From Streptomyces katrae (GTDB lineage Bacteria > Actinomycetota > Actinomycetes > Streptomycetales > Streptomycetaceae), in contig NZ_JZWV01000809.1 in the NCBI RefSeq assembly GCF_000966975.1, positions 1 to 5,921 of the forward strand: a DNA stretch of 5,921 nt, given 5' to 3'. How positions within the stretch are numbered: position 1 is the stretch's first letter; the number at the start of each line of letters is the position of its first letter. The notes beneath the pieces are model-generated. The model saw only the letters and a program-made list of their open reading frames with translations, searched no databases and was not told the DNA's origin. Both the position numbers and the translations under genes were made by a program. Of this stretch, positions 4,715 to 5,921 are shown one piece after another.

Positions 4715-5921
4715 CTAGTTGCCGACGCGGCGGCGCACGTCCTGGAAGGCGGTGTAGTTGGCGATCAGCTCGATCTGTCCGGGCGGCGCCAGCTGCACGG
4801 CCTCGTCGAGGGTCTCGCAGACCCGGAAGTCCAGGCCGGCGACCTCCAGGCGGACGGCCAGGTCGAGCTTGCGGTCGCCGATCACGAAGATCGGGTGGCC
4901 GGCGAGCCGCGGGTAGTCCACGTCCCACAGCCAGGAGGTGTCGGTGCCGTCGGCGCCCCGGGCGTTCACCGAGAGGATCACCGGCGCGGGCGGCCCGTCG
5001 ATCAGCGAGAACGTTTCGAGCCAGCCGGCCGGGTTCTTCGCGAGCAGCAGGCGCAGCTCGCGGCCCTGGAAGTTCACCACGTCGTAGCGGCCGGCTACGG
5101 CCTGGACCTGGTACATGCGCTCCAGGGCGACCTGCGGGGGCACGCCGAACACGGCGGCCACGGCGGCCGAGGTGGCCGCGTTCGCCTTGTTCGCGCGGCC
5201 GGGCAGCTGCAGGTGGATCGGCCAGGCGCTCCCGTGCGGGTCCAGCACGTGGTCCCCGGAGAGCACCCAGGTCGGGGTCGGGCGGCGGAAGCCGCACTCG
5301 CCGCAGAACCAGTCGTCGCCCGGGCGCTGCATGACACCGCCGCAGGAGGGGCACGACCAGGCGTCGTCCTTCCACTCCTGGCCGGCCGCCACCCACACGA
5401 CGGTCTGCGAAGAGGACGCCGACCAGACGATCAGGGGGTCGTCGCAGTTGGCGACGATGACCGCCTTGGAGCCCTCGAGGCCCTCGCGCCACTTCTCGGC
5501 GAGCATGCGGGTCTCCGCCGCGCGGTCGAGCTGGTCGCGGGAGAGGTTCAGCAGGGCGATCACCTTCGGGGTGACGTCCCGGGCCACACCGGCCAGGTAC
5601 TTCTCGTCGACCTCGATCACGCCGTACTTGGCGTCCGAGCCGCCGGCCAGGGCGGAGGTGATGCCCGCCGGCATGTTCGCGCCCAGCGCGTTCGAGACGA
5701 CCGGGCCGCTGGCCCGCAGGGCCTCGGCGATCAGGCGGGTCGTCGTGGTCTTGCCGTTCGTCGCGGAGACGAGGACGACATCGAGATGCTGCGCCAGCGC
5801 GCCGAGGAGATCGGGGTCCAGCCTGAGTGCGACCTTGCCACCGATCACCGATCCGCTTCCGCGTCCCGCGGCCCGCGACACCGCCGCCGCGGCCTTGCCC
5901 GCCGTCACGGCCAGCTTGGCC
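4715..5921 (-). CDS. murT: Lipid II isoglutaminyl synthase, Mur ligase subunit MurT; 5' end outside window
   Basis: The frame is open from the window edge to TAG at 4715-4717, giving at least 402 residues. MurT is the ATP-dependent ligase half of the MurT/GatD complex that amidates D-Glu of lipid II. Numbering from the GTG at 5908: P-loop SATNGKTTTT (48-57), SNALGANMPAG (72-82), GVIEVDEKY (96-104, Mur-ligase active-site Glu), NLSRDQLDR (121-129), a four-cysteine zinc ribbon CPSC...CGEC (Cys186, 189, 202, 205), the linker PGRANKANAATSAA and the C-terminal MurT domain with NARGADGTDTSWLWDVDY (315-332), whose Asp completes the GatD triad in the known complex. The GTG at 5908 is probably internal: the upstream codons read AKLA in frame, which fits the family N-terminus, and no Shine-Dalgarno precedes it. 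The true start and promoter lie beyond base 5921. It pairs with gatD immediately downstream. Confidence 0.95.
   Translation of the reverse strand, partial: AKLAVTAGKAAAAVSRAAGRGSGSVIGGKVALRLDPDLLGALAQHLDVVLVSATNGKTTTTRLIAEALRASGPVVSNALGANMPAGITSALAGGSDAKYGVIEVDEKYLAGVARDVTPKVIALLNLSRDQLDRAAETRMLAEKWREGLEGSKAVIVANCDDPLIVWSASSSQTVVWVAAGQEWKDDAWSCPSCGGVMQRPGDDWFCGECGFRRPTPTWVLSGDHVLDPHGSAWPIHLQLPGRANKANAATSAAVAAVFGVPPQVALERMYQVQAVAGRYDVVNFQGRELRLLLAKNPAGWLETFSLIDGPPAPVILSVNARGADGTDTSWLWDVDYPRLAGHPIFVIGDRKLDLAVRLEVAGLDFRVCETLDEAVQLAPPGQIELIANYTAFQDVRRRVGN
5294..5353 (-). other. Zinc-ribbon insert within MurT
   Basis: This stretch encodes CPSC at one end and CGEC at the other (Cys186/189 and Cys202/205, numbered from the GTG at 5908), a Cys4 zinc-ribbon knuckle pair with 12 residues between. 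MurT proteins are known to carry a Cys4 zinc module inside the central Mur-ligase domain, and all four ligands are present here. Confidence 0.85.

Noticed and set aside
4296..5492. A 398-codon minus-strand frame over murT and gatD
   Set aside because: It is out of frame with two firmly identified genes. Its translation is Arg/Ala/Pro/Gly-rich without motifs, as expected for a GC-bias shadow.
1..5921. A previously undescribed defence, mobile or biosynthetic system
   Set aside because: Every sizeable gene belongs to a known housekeeping family. No transposase, integrase, repeat array, nuclease, toxin pair or biosynthetic core enzyme is visible, and base composition is even across the genes.

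Overview
This 5.9-kb window is very GC-rich, with strong third-position G/C bias in every real gene. The protein families and their sequence style point to a high-GC actinobacterium, most likely Streptomyces or a close relative. No mobile element, CRISPR array, tRNA or rRNA is visible. The content looks like ordinary chromosomal housekeeping DNA, and I found no convincing new multi-gene system.

Layout. Bases 1-627 (+) hold the C-terminal part of a secreted-type TAP/S33 alpha/beta-hydrolase. It converges, with only 32 bp between stop codons, on a leftward block. Read in the direction of transcription (right to left), that block is: murT (4715 to the window edge, 5' end missing), gatD (3965-4693), a terminator-like hairpin, pfkA (2723-3748) with its own leader, a perfect 34-bp palindrome, a copper/haem-oxidase assembly membrane protein (1650-2624), a 52-residue two-helix membrane protein (1459-1617), and a PlsC-type acyltransferase (660-1418).

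Function. MurT and GatD form the lipid II isoglutaminyl synthase, which amidates the D-Glu of the peptidoglycan stem peptide. They are 21 nt apart and clearly one operon. PfkA commits glucose carbon to glycolysis. It carries ATP-type Gly104 together with the Lys124 more typical of pyrophosphate enzymes. The caa3_CtaG-like protein serves respiratory oxidase biogenesis and has a Met/Asp/His-rich N-terminus containing an 18-bp in-frame tandem repeat. The acyltransferase makes phosphatidic acid or related lipids. Apart from murT-gatD, the genes look like neighbouring short transcription units and not one pathway. The link between them (cell-wall, membrane and energy supply) is inference only.

The items most worth a second look are the metal-ligand repeat of the oxidase assembly protein, the inverted repeat at its putative promoter, the hairpin leader of pfkA, the mixed phosphoryl-donor signature of PfkA, and the uncharacterised 52-aa membrane protein.
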